The notes: generated from the letters alone by a model not told the origin. A DNA stretch of 43,187 nt from Blautia hominis (GCA_002270465.1 NQOF01000012.1:1-43187); one strand, 5' to 3'. Counted from the first letter of the stretch, positions 23,634 through 32,046 are shown. Program-made: numbers and translations.

Positions 23634-24329
23634 ATGCCAATCAATGGTTTTAACAAAACAACGCTTCTTGACTATCCCGGCAAAATAGCTGCCACCATTT
23701 TTCTGGGAAGCTGCAACTTCAGATGTCCCTTCTGCCACAACAGCGGGCTTGTCCTCTCACCCGGTGAACAGCCGTTGATTCCCATGGAGGACGTGCTTAA
23801 AGTTCTGAAAAAACGTCAGGGGATTCTGGAGGGTGTCTGCATCACCGGAGGCGAACCCACGCTGGACAAGGATATTTTCTGCCTCATTGATAAAATAAAA
23901 GAGCTTGGCTACCCGGTCAAACTGGATACCAACGGCTCCCACCCCTGGATCCTGAAAAAACTGATAAACAACAAAATGGTGGACATGGTTGCCATGGACA
24001 TCAAATCATCCAAAGAATCTTATGCCAGGGTTGCCGGCAGTAAAAATCTGGATTTAAAGCCAATCTGTGAGTCCGTGGATTTCCTTATGTCCGGAAAGAT
24101 CCCCTATGAATTCAGAACCACTGTGGTCAGGGAACTGCATACCCGGGAAGATTTCCGCTCTATCGGAAAATGGCTTGCCGGGTGCAGTGCTTACTACCTC
24201 CAGGCCTATAAGGACTCCCCTGAAGTCATAAGGCCTGGATTCAACAGCTATTCTAAAAGGGATCTGGATGATTTCTGTTTTATACTGTCAAGAACGATTC
24301 CTGCGGTTTATATCAGGGGTGTCGATTAA
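23634..24329 (+). CDS. nrdG: Anaerobic ribonucleotide reductase activating protein (radical SAM)
   Basis: 231 residues. The radical-SAM cluster motif is SCNFRCPFCHNS (residues 26-37). VCITGGEPTLDKD and VKLDTNGSHPW follow the radical-SAM pattern. The long form with opening INGFNKTTLLDYPGKIAATIFL is the NrdG2-type activase, which makes the glycyl radical on an anaerobic class III reductase. The reductase gene is not in the window, so a different glycyl-radical partner cannot be excluded. AAAGGGGGA lies before the start. Its last 42 bp overlap the converging repeat-protein gene. Confidence 0.88.
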   Translation: MPINGFNKTTLLDYPGKIAATIFLGSCNFRCPFCHNSGLVLSPGEQPLIPMEDVLKVLKKRQGILEGVCITGGEPTLDKDIFCLIDKIKELGYPVKLDTNGSHPWILKKLINNKMVDMVAMDIKSSKESYARVAGSKNLDLKPICESVDFLMSGKIPYEFRTTVVRELHTREDFRSIGKWLAGCSAYYLQAYKDSPEVIRPGFNSYSKRDLDDFCFILSRTIPAVYIRGVD

Positions 24330-26828
24330 GCGGTACCAGTAGCCAAAACGCGGCGAGGAAGCTTTTCCCTGCGTTTTGGCCGCTTTAAAGTTGGGGAACC
24401 CAAACATGCCGGCCATGAGACATTCCTGCCTGTCGTAAACGCCCGGAACACCGAGTATGTACCGGCCGTCATCTCTTCTCCTGCCAAGGAGCAGATGATG
24501 ATAACGGTAATATCCATGTCTCAGGAAATTATTGTTCATAAGTCCTCTGTCTCTTCTTGCTAAGATCCGCAGCTCCGCAGGTGTAATCTGCCTGCAATCC
24601 ACGATCTCCCCATCTGAAAACGGCGCAAATACAGCAGGCTGTCTGGCTGCCTGTGCAGACTGTTCATGAAGCTCTCCCGCTTCCGGTTTTTGTACCTTCT
24701 TTTTCGATACTTCTTTTTCCATCTCTCTCATGTTGCGGATGGCATCCTCATCCTGGTCCAGCTCTTCCAGAAGATTGATCTCATCCCCTTCATTTTCCCC
24801 CTCTGGGTTCCATGTGGTCTTTTCCGCTGCGTCTTCATCGTCAGCCGCCTCAATCCGCATTCCGCCGTTTGGATACCGGTCTCCACCGAAGATTTCATTA
24901 TTGATAGCTTCCCGATACAGCTCTTCCTCCGTGTAAGGCGGCATATCCGTATCCGGAATGGTAGTGTCCATATTCCGTTCTGTCTCCATGGCATTCCTGC
25001 CACCTGTAGGCTGTTCCGGGGACCGCGCTGCGTTTTCTCTCTCAGGGGAAAATACCGCCGCATCTTCCTGTCCGGTCTGTTCCTCCTGCCTAGGCATTGG
25101 CTGTTCGTCCTCAGAATAATGAGGCGGTATATAGGTCCCTCTCTCGTTTATACGCGGCGGCATGTAAGGGTCTGCCCCCATCCTGGAAGGCCTATCCATA
25201 CCCCTGCCCGGCGTGCCGGTGCGATTCCCCCGGTCTGCATTGGACGGATACTCCGGTTCTTCCCAATCTGCATTCCGTGATGTATTGTTTCCTCCCCGGT
25301 CTGCGTTTGGCGGATAGGCCGGTCCTTCCCAGTCCGCATTCCGTGATGTATTATTTCCTCCCCAGTCTGCGTTTGGCGGATAAGCCGGTTCTTCCCAGTC
25401 TGCATTCCGTGATCTATTGTTTCCTCCCCGGTCTGCGTTTGGCGGATAGGCCGGTTCTTCCCAGTCTGCATTCCGTGATGTATTGCTTCCCCACCTGCCT
25501 GCATTCCCCGAAGTATCCCGTTGCCGCATCCCCGCATTCCGTGGAGTATCCCGTTCCCACATACCTGCATTTGGCTGGACAGCCGGTTCTTCCATGTCTG
25601 TATTCGGTGGTATGGTCCGCCCATTCATACCTGTGCCTGCGTGTGTTCCCTGTTCATCCGTTCCTGCGTTCGGCGTGTCTCTCCATTCATCCATTCCTGC
25701 ATTGGGCGGCACGATCCCTTCATCCATTCCTGCATTGGGCGGCACGATCCCTTCATCCATCCCTGCGTTCGGCGGCATGATCCGTTCATCCATTCCTGGG
25801 TTCGGCGGCACGATCCCTTCATCCATTCCTGGGTTCGGCGGCACGATCCCTTCATCCATTCCTGTATTCGGCGGCACGATCTGCTCATCCATTCCTGCGT
25901 TCGGCGGCACGATCCGCTCATCCATTCCTGCGTTCGGCGATACGATCTGCTCATCCATTCCTGGGTTCGGCGGTTCGATCCCTTCATCCATTCCTGCGTT
26001 CGGCGGCACGATCCGCTCATCCATTCTTGTATCCGGTGACATGCTCTGCCCGCCCCTGCCTGTATTCGGCGGTATAACCCGCTCACCCATACCTGCTTCC
26101 GGCGGTGCAGCCGCCTCATCCATATCCTCATCCGCCGGACTGACCGGTTCATCCATGTACGCATTCGGCGGATAAATCCGTTCTCCCATGCTGCCGTTTG
26201 TTGGATCCCCCTCTTCCTCCCGGGACACCTCATCCTGTTCCTCCCCGGAATACCCGGACGATCCATAGCGGTTTTCCTCGGCCTCCGTAAGAGCCTGTGC
26301 TGCTGCTACCCCTTCCGGCACTTCCTCCTCATGCATCCCGGAGGTCTCTTCTCTCCGCACACTGCCTGCTCTCTCAGAGGCACTGTCCGCTTTCCGGGAA
26401 GGCTCCTTCTGCATCTTCGGAAGGCGTATTTCTTCCAGACGCACCGGTTTGTCATCCCATCCCGTACCATACATCATTCCGTCACTTGTCAGCATGATCA
26501 AACCGCTCAGATCATTCAAACCGTAGGCCGTGCCTCCCAGTCCCTGTTCAGGCACCTCAGTCTGAAACTGTACTGTATCACCGGCAAGATCGCATTCTCC
26601 AAGATAAATGCCCTCACAGCCCTGCTCTTTCCTCACAAACCCGTATATCTTACAGGGGGCCTCCTCCCTCCCATAAATACCGGTGATCCGGTAATTCATG
26701 CGGCACTTGCCGTCACGGGCTTCTACTTTGATAAAACCCTTTCCGTTTCCTTTCTTTCCATCTGGGTACTCATATACATACGCAACAAATCGCCGATATC
26801 CAGCCAAATTTTCTTTCTCCAATACCAA
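24288..26828 (-). CDS. Large repeat protein with conserved ends (DUF6128-like)
   Basis: 846 residues. N-terminal domain (1-130): YRRFVAYVYEYPDGKKGNGKG onward, a beta-rich domain. Residues 212-450 hold about twenty copies of an 11-residue unit (variants of GIVPPNAGMDE), and about 455-535 four copies of a 22-residue unit starting NADWEEPAYPPNAD. C-terminal domain (about 725-835) contains MNNNFLRHGYYRYHHLLLG and FGYWYRLIDTP, which I recall as DUF6128 of Lachnospiraceae. No signal peptide, so probably cytoplasmic. The start is a TTG at 26828 directly after an in-frame stop, with only a weak GGA upstream. Function unknown. The repeats are near-identical at DNA level. Confidence 0.8.
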   Translation of the reverse strand: MVLEKENLAGYRRFVAYVYEYPDGKKGNGKGFIKVEARDGKCRMNYRITGIYGREEAPCKIYGFVRKEQGCEGIYLGECDLAGDTVQFQTEVPEQGLGGTAYGLNDLSGLIMLTSDGMMYGTGWDDKPVRLEEIRLPKMQKEPSRKADSASERAGSVRREETSGMHEEEVPEGVAAAQALTEAEENRYGSSGYSGEEQDEVSREEEGDPTNGSMGERIYPPNAYMDEPVSPADEDMDEAAAPPEAGMGERVIPPNTGRGGQSMSPDTRMDERIVPPNAGMDEGIEPPNPGMDEQIVSPNAGMDERIVPPNAGMDEQIVPPNTGMDEGIVPPNPGMDEGIVPPNPGMDERIMPPNAGMDEGIVPPNAGMDEGIVPPNAGMDEWRDTPNAGTDEQGTHAGTGMNGRTIPPNTDMEEPAVQPNAGMWERDTPRNAGMRQRDTSGNAGRWGSNTSRNADWEEPAYPPNADRGGNNRSRNADWEEPAYPPNADWGGNNTSRNADWEGPAYPPNADRGGNNTSRNADWEEPEYPSNADRGNRTGTPGRGMDRPSRMGADPYMPPRINERGTYIPPHYSEDEQPMPRQEEQTGQEDAAVFSPERENAARSPEQPTGGRNAMETERNMDTTIPDTDMPPYTEEELYREAINNEIFGGDRYPNGGMRIEAADDEDAAEKTTWNPEGENEGDEINLLEELDQDEDAIRNMREMEKEVSKKKVQKPEAGELHEQSAQAARQPAVFAPFSDGEIVDCRQITPAELRILARRDRGLMNNNFLRHGYYRYHHLLLGRRRDDGRYILGVPGVYDRQECLMAGMFGFPNFKAAKTQGKASSPRFGYWYRLIDTPDINRRNRS
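25225..25490. repeat. 66-bp coding repeats
   Basis: Four tandem, nearly identical 66-bp units within the repeat-protein gene, each encoding a 22-residue NADWEEPAYPPNAD-type unit. Their similarity suggests recent expansion. Confidence 0.85.
25620..26190. repeat. 33-bp coding repeats
   Basis: About seventeen to twenty tandem 33-bp units sharing TCATCCATTCCTG and CGGCGGCACGATC on the plus strand, encoding the 11-residue PPNAGMDE units on the minus strand. The number is likely variable between strains. Confidence 0.88.
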
Positions 26829-26918
26829 TTATTCCGTAAAGTATATGAGCGAAAAAAACTTTTAGAACCAAGCATAAAAACCAAACGGAAAAGTTTTTGA
26901 AAAAAACGCAAAAAATTG

Positions 26919-26947
26919 TTGACATTTCTGCCACCATTATATATAAT
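26919..26947 (+). promoter_or_regulatory. Promoter of tRNA-Pro
   Basis: Perfect TTGACA (26919-26924) and TATAAT (26942-26947) with a 17-bp spacer, 35 bp ahead of the tRNA. Confidence 0.85.
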
Positions 26948-26982
26948 AACAAATGCTGAATGACACAGCCGAAACAAAATAA

Positions 26983-27056
26983 CGAAGCGTGGCTCAGTTT
27001 GGTAGAGCGCTGCGTTCGGGACGCAGAGGTCGCGTGTTCGAATCACGTCGCTTCGA
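26983..27056 (+). tRNA. tRNA-Pro(CGG), integration site of the element
   Basis: 74 nt. Acceptor CGAAGCG pairs with CGCTTCG, anticodon stem-loop CTGCG-TTCGGGA-CGCAG (anticodon CGG), T-loop GTTCGAATC, discriminator A. Its 3' half from 27014 onward is also the left attachment site, so in the integrated state this half is supplied by the element. Confidence 0.95.
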
Positions 27057-27066
27057 CTTTCAGCAA
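27014..27066 (+). repeat. attL
   Basis: Left copy of the 53-bp direct repeat: the 3' half of tRNA-Pro plus CTTTCAGCAA. Beyond it the similarity to attR continues imperfectly through a terminator-like stem. Confidence 0.92.
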
Positions 27067-27072
27067 CCGTTG

Positions 27073-27106
27073 AAAACACTGGATTTTTGAAATCCGGTGT
27101 TTTCTT
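27073..27106 (+). terminator. Terminator following tRNA-Pro, carried by the element
   Basis: GAAAACACTGGATTT pairs with AAATCCGGTGTTTTC around a tiny loop, then a T-rich tail. A diverged version (32579-32609) follows attR and is presumably the original host terminator. Confidence 0.75.
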
Positions 27107-27129
27107 CTTTTATAACTTTTCCTCCTGCT

Positions 27130-27152
27130 GCCTAACACTTTCCTAACACTTC
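27130..27152. repeat. Integrase arm-type repeats, left
   Basis: Two direct copies of CCTAACACTT (27131-27150), close to the attL core and overlapping the integrase stop codon. The same pair occurs at 32384-32402 near attR. Paired short repeats near both ends fit arm-type sites of a tyrosine integrase. Confidence 0.6.
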
Positions 27153-28329
27153 AGCTTATATTTTTGAATTTTTCTCCCATATTAACTGCAATATAATTTT
27201 TTCGTGTCTCTTTTACCTTTGCATAAATATCTAACGTTGTTTTCACATCCGTGTGTCCAACCCACTCTTGAATTTCTTTTACGTTATATCCATCCTCTAC
27301 CATCATAGATACACAACTTTTTCTTAAATCGTGAAATGTGAGTTCTGAAGACAAGTTTTCTTCTTTCTTAATAATCTTTTTAAAAGTCTTTGTTATATAA
27401 TCTGTCGAAAAACATCTGCCGTCCTGCCATGTAAAAACATAATCACTTTCATGATATTCTTTCCCCAATAACTTTCTATATAAATCCTGTCTTTCTTTTA
27501 CCTTAAGCAACAATTCTGTAGTATATTCTGACAACGGGTAAGTTCGATAGCTGGCCTCTGTCTTTGCAGTATCTTTTGCAGTTTGCTTTTTTACCTTTAC
27601 AACTGTGTGATTAATTTCCAACGTATTTTTTTCAAAATTTATCGCTGACCATCTCAATCCCAAGACCTCTGACCTACGCAATCCATATACAAGTGTTATC
27701 AAAATCAACTCTTCTAAAATATGACCTTTAACGGCCTCTTTCAGATACTTTAAATCATTACTATCAATGAAAGTTCCCCTTTTTACATTAGTTCTTCTTT
27801 TCTTAGGGACTTCAATATTCTCCGCAGGGCTGTTGGGAATGTCACCCAACACCACTGCATCTCTGAACATTGCCTTTACAAGTAGTGATATCTCTTTAAC
27901 AGTACGCTCTGAAAGCCCCTTATCTTTTTTATACTTCGATCTGTTCCCTTCTCGTAAGAGGTATTCATATAACAGTTTAATATCTCTTGAAGTCACCTTC
28001 GAAAGTGCTGTCTTTTTCGGTTCAAAATACTCCTGAATATGCTTAATCCTAATTTCATATCCTTCATATGTAGTTATTTCCAAAGACTGCTTTTTATGTT
28101 CCAACCAATAATTACAATAGTTCGAAAACGACATATCTGCAAACCTTGTAACGGTATTGCACTCACCATATTTTTGTATCAGTTGTGCCAATTTCTCTTT
28201 AGCAGCTCTTTTATTACCCTTTTCCGGTAATCCTGTACTAAACCATTTGAGTTTTCGTTTCCCGTACTCATCTTTCATGTTTAAAACACAATACCATTTT
28301 CCTTTATTTACTTGTATGCTCCCAGTCAT
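27151..28329 (-). CDS. int: Tyrosine-type site-specific integrase
   Basis: 392 residues. N-terminal AP2-like arm-binding domain (IQVNKGKWYCVLNMKDEYGKR), a SAM-like core-binding domain (about 70-165), then the catalytic domain with Arg in YGLRRSEVLGLRW, HxxR in TFHDLRKSC, and WVGHTDVKTTLDIYAKV containing the second His and the nucleophilic Tyr. All catalytic residues are present. It would catalyse recombination between the 53-bp sites at tRNA-Pro. AGGAG lies 8 nt upstream of the start. It lies next to attL, the usual position. Confidence 0.96.
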   Translation of the reverse strand: MTGSIQVNKGKWYCVLNMKDEYGKRKLKWFSTGLPEKGNKRAAKEKLAQLIQKYGECNTVTRFADMSFSNYCNYWLEHKKQSLEITTYEGYEIRIKHIQEYFEPKKTALSKVTSRDIKLLYEYLLREGNRSKYKKDKGLSERTVKEISLLVKAMFRDAVVLGDIPNSPAENIEVPKKRRTNVKRGTFIDSNDLKYLKEAVKGHILEELILITLVYGLRRSEVLGLRWSAINFEKNTLEINHTVVKVKKQTAKDTAKTEASYRTYPLSEYTTELLLKVKERQDLYRKLLGKEYHESDYVFTWQDGRCFSTDYITKTFKKIIKKEENLSSELTFHDLRKSCVSMMVEDGYNVKEIQEWVGHTDVKTTLDIYAKVKETRKNYIAVNMGEKFKNIS

Positions 28330-28332
28330 TCC

Positions 28333-28563
28333 CTATGCTCCTTTCCGTTTCTTGACAGGCGAGCAAAACATATCATTACTATTATTATAAAGCGGACTTA
28401 TCAAAAAGTCTATCATACATGCCTTGGGAACTCTAATTTTTCTTCCTATTTTCAAAGACTTTATTTCTCCCGCATGAATCAAATCGTATGCCTTATTTCG
28501 TCCAATCTGTAAAATATCCATAATATCATCTATCTGCAATACATCTTTGTAATCTTCTAGCAT
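28333..28563 (-). CDS. xis: Excisionase-like HTH protein
   Basis: 76 residues. A winged-HTH of the excisionase/HTH_17 family: LQIDDIMDILQIGRNKAYDLIHAGEIKSLKIGRKIRVPK. Such proteins bend DNA at the attachment site to favour excision. It ends 3 bp before the integrase start, so the two are co-translated. AGGGG precedes the start. Confidence 0.88.
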   Translation of the reverse strand: MLEDYKDVLQIDDIMDILQIGRNKAYDLIHAGEIKSLKIGRKIRVPKACMIDFLISPLYNNSNDMFCSPVKKRKGA

Positions 28564-28594
28564 TCATTTCCCCTATTTATCTATTGTTATTCTT

Positions 28595-28631
28595 GGGAGA
28601 TTTTTAACCCGTATAAGAGTGTAAATCTCCC
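28595..28631. other. Inverted repeat between rep and xis
   Basis: Perfect 9-bp stem GGGAGATTT/AAATCTCCC with a 19-nt loop. It has no T-run on the minus strand. It may be a weak terminator of rep, or a single-strand or double-strand origin for the Rep protein. Confidence 0.45.
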
Positions 28632-28652
28632 TGTAATGCCTAAACTGCTTAC

Positions 28653-29840
28653 TTAAACAGCTTTTAACACTTCGCCATCTATTGTCATATCCATTTGTAT
28701 TCCAGGTGTTACATCTTCTGTATACATTTTATATGCCGAGTGCACTTTACTGATAAGTTCTTCTGCTTTGTCAGCATCCTTTTGTTGAAAAACATTGTTG
28801 TGTTTGCATTGTCGTAACAATTCTTTTTTGTCTCTTGAGAAATGACCATTTTTATCTATTTTTTTTACTACAATCAGTAAATCCGCTATGTCAAGTAACA
28901 CAGGTATCTGATTTATCTGTTCCATATTACCGCACTCCCTTAAAAGATTGCTTTTCCAATACCTGCTGTTCTGTTTTTTATGGTAAGTAATCTGTTCCAA
29001 TAAATAATTACAATTATACTTTTGCCATTTTCTATACTTATTCTCGATAATTTTCACAAACTGCTGTATGTAGTAATCGTTTATCTTTTTATCCGATATA
29101 AGATCCAAAAGATTTGAGCCAAATACTTCTTTTATTTTCGCAGGCTTTTTCAAAACAATTTCTATTCTCATGATATCTGTTTGTGTTACAAAACCCAACT
29201 TCTGATATAACTGTTCTTTTTTATCATAAATTTTTAATGCAACTGATTCGTTCCCTCTTAAAAATGTTTCATTTTTAATACAAACATTTTTTTCATCTGT
29301 TCTTCCATATTCCACTAACTTTTTAAAATTTTTCGGAAGATTAAACATCATTAACCGTAAAACCCTGTGATATTTATAAAACTCATCCTTTAAACGAAAT
29401 GTACAGTTAATCTCCATCTCATTAAGCCTTATGTTACTACTGTCAATTAGTATTCCGTATTCATCATATACATATTGTAATATCTTTTCTAACCTTGCCT
29501 CATATCCTGAAACTGTATCATTCTGCAAATTACCTTCTCCAACATTCTGAATAAACACATCCATCCTGCTGAAATCTGTTTTCATAAACTTCGTGTTTCT
29601 GGTTCCTGCTACTAATGTTCCAAAACAATAATTGTCCTTAATCTTCAGCCACCTGAAACCACTTCCATCCTTTAACATATACAACAATTTTCCCTGCCGT
29701 TCTAACTCTACATTATCATGAGCCATAAATTTTGCCACATTGATATAAACAATCCTAAAGCCTGCAATAACCGTTCTGTCAATACCAATTCTTTCTTCTA
29801 AAGTCTCCGTGCTACCTATATTTTTACCCTCCGTATTCAA
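28653..29840 (-). CDS. Rolling-circle replication initiator resembling filamentous-phage gene II protein
   Basis: 395 residues. Three landmarks appear in the same order as in f1 gene II protein: a strand NIRLNEMEINCTF (like TISRIDATFSA), ESVALKIYDKKEQLYQKL (like RTLVAYLKHVELQHQI), and IMRIEIVLKKPAKIKEVFGSNLLDL (like LVRFEARIKTRYLKSFGLPLNLF). I therefore read it as a member of the Phage_CRI/gpII Rep group; this alignment was made by eye. The candidate nicking Tyr lies among YYIQQFVKIIENKYRK. The start is uncertain: the frame opens at a TTG (29840) without a ribosome binding site, and internal GTG/ATG starts would cut conserved-looking sequence. Confidence 0.68.
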   Translation of the reverse strand: MNTEGKNIGSTETLEERIGIDRTVIAGFRIVYINVAKFMAHDNVELERQGKLLYMLKDGSGFRWLKIKDNYCFGTLVAGTRNTKFMKTDFSRMDVFIQNVGEGNLQNDTVSGYEARLEKILQYVYDEYGILIDSSNIRLNEMEINCTFRLKDEFYKYHRVLRLMMFNLPKNFKKLVEYGRTDEKNVCIKNETFLRGNESVALKIYDKKEQLYQKLGFVTQTDIMRIEIVLKKPAKIKEVFGSNLLDLISDKKINDYYIQQFVKIIENKYRKWQKYNCNYLLEQITYHKKQNSRYWKSNLLRECGNMEQINQIPVLLDIADLLIVVKKIDKNGHFSRDKKELLRQCKHNNVFQQKDADKAEELISKVHSAYKMYTEDVTPGIQMDMTIDGEVLKAV

Positions 29841-29962
29841 TGTACTTATTAGAAAGTCACCCTAGACCTCTTTTATGGGTCAGCCTGTCTCCCATCCAGT
29901 TTTGATAAGTGGTACTGGCATACCTTCATATTCAGTTTTATTTTCCCCTATTGGGTACACTC

Positions 29963-29991
29963 AGTATACCCCACGAACATATGTTTTTCAA
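29963..29991 (-). promoter_or_regulatory. Promoter and dyad upstream of rep
   Basis: Minus-strand TTGAAA (29986-29991) and TATACT (29963-29968), 17 bp apart. A small dyad GGGTA-N9-TACCC (29953-29971) covers the -10, suggesting repression. The rest of 29862-30201 shows no gene; small inverted repeats are present, and an origin could lie here. Confidence 0.5.
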
Positions 29992-30190
29992 CACCTTTCA
30001 CATATATGCCCTTTCAAACCAATATTACTTTAGTCATTTTGCACAACGCCATCTATTATCTCCATTAATAAATCCTCTGTTTAAGTCTGAGTTTATGCAA
30101 AACTAAAACAAATGACAGATGAAAATGTGTTAAGGCTACTTTTATATACCCTATATTATTTTCTCTTCTGATTTCCTTTATTTATTAAAG

Positions 30191-30226
30191 AAAACAAAAA
30201 AGACACTTGCCGTATATGCAAATGTC
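30191..30226 (-). terminator. Terminator of the resolvase gene
   Basis: Minus-strand stem GACATTTGC-N7-GCAAGTGTC followed by TTTTTTG, 29 bp beyond the stop codon. Confidence 0.8.
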
Positions 30227-30254
30227 CTGTAAAAATTTTGTTAAAACTGCACAA

Positions 30255-30818
30255 CTACTTTTTGACTCTGATTATCCTGTTAACAGTGCTCCTGGATAAA
30301 TCTGTCTGTTTCACGATATCAGCAACTCTCATTCCATTATTATATAGTGTCCGTACCATTTCACCTTTTTCATTCTGTTTCGAAGGTCTTCCCCCATTTC
30401 TTCCTCTGGCTTTTGCACTTGCCAATCCTTCCTTTGTCCTCTGACTAATCAAATCTCTCTCTAGTTGGCTCAACCCACTCATAACCGTTAACAAAAACTG
30501 ATTATACGGATTATCAGAGGTAGTATCTAACCAAGTGTCCTTTAAACTTTTTATTGACGCTCCCTTTTTCTTAATCTTTTCAACAATTTCAAGCAAATCT
30601 TTCGTGCTCCGAGATATTCTGGTAAGGTCTGAAATTATTATAATATCTCCAATTTCCAAATTATCTAACATTTTATCAAGTTCCGGTCTGTCTTTCTTGG
30701 TTCCCGTCATTTTTTCTTGATAGATCATCCGTTTATCCACCCCTGCTCCTGTCAGTGCATCTATCTGTCTATCTAAATTCTGTCCGTCTGTTGATACTCT
30801 AGCATAACCAATTAACAT
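30255..30818 (-). CDS. Serine recombinase of the resolvase/invertase family
   Basis: 187 residues. Catalytic domain with nucleophile Ser in YARVSTDGQNLDRQ (about residue 9), then DLTRISRSTKDLLEIVEKI and GLSQLERDLISQRTKEGL, and a C-terminal HTH (GMRVADIVKQTDLSRSTVNRIIRV). This is the small resolvase/invertase form, not a large serine integrase. I chose ATG 30818, with AAGGAAG 8 nt upstream; the GTG at 30827 overlaps the ribosome binding site. In an element that already has a tyrosine integrase, it may resolve multimers or concatemers formed in rolling-circle replication. Confidence 0.93.
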   Translation of the reverse strand: MLIGYARVSTDGQNLDRQIDALTGAGVDKRMIYQEKMTGTKKDRPELDKMLDNLEIGDIIIISDLTRISRSTKDLLEIVEKIKKKGASIKSLKDTWLDTTSDNPYNQFLLTVMSGLSQLERDLISQRTKEGLASAKARGRNGGRPSKQNEKGEMVRTLYNNGMRVADIVKQTDLSRSTVNRIIRVKK

Positions 30819-30851
30819 CCGTGCCACTTCCTTCCGCTTTTATGTTTACAT

Positions 30852-30892
30852 TGTATCAAAAACGCATCAAAACTTCAATAGTTTTTGACACG
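30852..30892. promoter_or_regulatory. Candidate resolvase/repressor site I
   Basis: TGTATCAAAAAC (30852-30863) faces GTTTTTGACACG (30881-30892). It lies just upstream of the resolvase start and probably overlaps its promoter. Confidence 0.45.
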
Positions 30893-30947
30893 TTTTATGA
30901 TATATTTTTATATACAAAATCCTTACGTTTTCCGCATCAAAAAAATA

Positions 30948-30975
30948 TGTATCAAAAACAATCGTTTTAGACACA
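30948..30975. promoter_or_regulatory. Candidate resolvase/repressor site II
   Basis: A 28-bp imperfect dyad, TGTATCAAAAAC-AATC-GTTTTAGACACA, the size of a resolvase dimer site. Sites I and II are about 100 bp apart; a third half-site is at 32300-32311. Confidence 0.5.
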
Positions 30976-30988
30976 TAAAATAAAAACA

Positions 30989-31014
30989 GGAACTAGTTGT
31001 TGTTTCAACTCCTA
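30989..31014 (-). terminator. Probable terminator of the XRE gene
   Basis: Imperfect stem AGGA..AGTTG/CAACT..TCCT overlapping the gene's 3' end, followed on the minus strand by GTTTTTATTTTA. Confidence 0.5.
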
Positions 31015-31359
31015 ATTCCCGCTCTTTTTATGTTCATTCAAGTTTAACAATATCACTTCTAAAAAACGCTTTTCTTCTTCTGACAAGTTCCCCCATAGCC
31101 TTAATATCTTTTTCTCTTCCTCTGAAAGACCTGCTATATTATCGGGGGTTGTAAAAAATTCTACTGCTGACATTTGAAAACCTTCGCATATCTTATCTAA
31201 TGTATCTAAAGTTGGAATTTGCTTATGCTTTACAATATTTGATAAAGCTGTCTGTGAAATTCCAGTCCTTTTTGAAAGTTCATATCTTGTTATTTTGTAT
31301 TTATTACATAAAAAGTTAATTCTGTCTGGTACAAACTCTTCCAACTTTACAGATTCCAA
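31012..31359 (-). CDS. XRE-family repressor of the element
   Basis: 115 residues: Cro/CI-type HTH (ITRYELSKRTGISQTALSNIVKHKQIPTLDTLDKICEGF, residues 23-61) and a C-terminal helical part (LSEEEKKILRLWGNLSEEEKRFLE) found in many mobile-element repressors. The start appears to be TTG at 31359, with AGGGGTG 6-8 nt upstream; the nearby ATG is out of frame. An inverted repeat at 31439-31460 upstream is a candidate operator. Confidence 0.85.
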   Translation of the reverse strand: MESVKLEEFVPDRINFLCNKYKITRYELSKRTGISQTALSNIVKHKQIPTLDTLDKICEGFQMSAVEFFTTPDNIAGLSEEEKKILRLWGNLSEEEKRFLEVILLNLNEHKKSGN

Positions 31360-31438
31360 GCATTACACCCCTTTTCTGGTAGTATAATGCCATTCTAAAC
31401 ATTTTCATGCAAGATTATTAGTCTATTTATGCGCCACC

Positions 31439-31460
31439 ATACTAACTTATAGTTTAGTAT
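31439..31460. promoter_or_regulatory. Candidate operator upstream of the XRE gene
   Basis: Inverted repeat ATACTAA-N8-TTAGTAT about 80 bp upstream of the XRE start and 24 bp past the stop of the small membrane-protein gene. Confidence 0.4.
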
Positions 31461-31483
31461 AGCTATAAAAAAAATAAACACCT

Positions 31484-31726
31484 CTAAATTTTGTTCATGT
31501 CATCAATTAATCCATGCAAATAGTGGATATAAAACAAGCAACCACAAATTATGCTCGGAAGTAAGAGTGAAAACATTGCGGCGTTAAAAACATATTTTAT
31601 CAACGTACCTCTATCGTTGGGCGCTCCGGCTATAAAGCAATAAAACATATTACCCCCAATAAATAATACAAACACAACTGACAATAATATATTGATTACC
31701 TTTTTTATAAAACTTTTCTTTCCCAA
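31484..31726 (-). CDS. Small two-span membrane protein of the element
   Basis: About 80 residues with two hydrophobic segments (VINILLSVVFVLFIGGNMFYC and AAMFSLLLPSIICGCLFYIH) joined by a short hydrophilic loop. No family recognised. In filamentous-phage-like elements small membrane proteins are often coat or assembly proteins, but this one lacks the usual signal-peptide plus single-span layout of a major coat. Start choice: AGGAGG sits 8 nt before the TTG at 31726, whereas GTG 31735 and ATG 31732 lie too close to it. Confidence 0.6.
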   Translation of the reverse strand: MGKKSFIKKVINILLSVVFVLFIGGNMFYCFIAGAPNDRGTLIKYVFNAAMFSLLLPSIICGCLFYIHYLHGLIDDMNKI

Positions 31727-31751
31727 ATCCATCACCTCCTACTTTATTATA

Positions 31752-31765
31752 TTCGTAATTGCGAA
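31752..31765. promoter_or_regulatory. Candidate operator between divergent genes of the element
   Basis: TTCGTAATTGCGAA, a near-perfect 14-bp palindrome between the small membrane-protein gene (minus) and the Cro-like gene (plus). Position fits the control region of a CI/Cro-like switch. Confidence 0.4.
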
Positions 31766-31827
31766 GATATTCAAGTATCACCTTCTGCTTTATTGTTAAA
31801 CATATAAACAAAAATAAAGGTGAACAT

Positions 31828-32046
31828 ATGATAGACTATAGTCCGTTTTGGAAAACATTAGAGAATTCCAAAGAGAACTGGTATACTCTAACCAAGAAAC
31901 ATCATTTATCAAATAGTACTTTGCACAGACTGAAGTATAATCATGATATATCTATGAAAACCATTAATGACCTCTGCCGAATTTTAGATTGTCAGATACA
32001 GGATATTTGTATTTATGTCCCATCTGATGATGACCAAATCTTATAG
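31828..32046 (+). CDS. Small Cro/CI-type HTH protein
   Basis: 72 residues. NWYTLTKKHHLSNSTLHRLKYNHDISMKTINDLCRILDCQIQDICIYV is a YozG/HTH_26-type DNA-binding domain. It is the only rightward gene of the element and lies opposite the XRE repressor. AAAGGTG precedes the ATG at 31828; a longer frame from 31759 has no ribosome binding site. Confidence 0.82.
   Translation: MIDYSPFWKTLENSKENWYTLTKKHHLSNSTLHRLKYNHDISMKTINDLCRILDCQIQDICIYVPSDDDQIL

Noticed and set aside
25483-26266. Several long frames on both strands in the repeat array
   Set aside because: The 33-bp period keeps all frames open; only the minus-strand frame continues into conserved domains at both ends.
26723-27079. Minus-strand frame across tRNA-Pro and the 5' end of the repeat-protein gene
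   Set aside because: It runs through the tRNA and its promoter and has no ribosome binding site.
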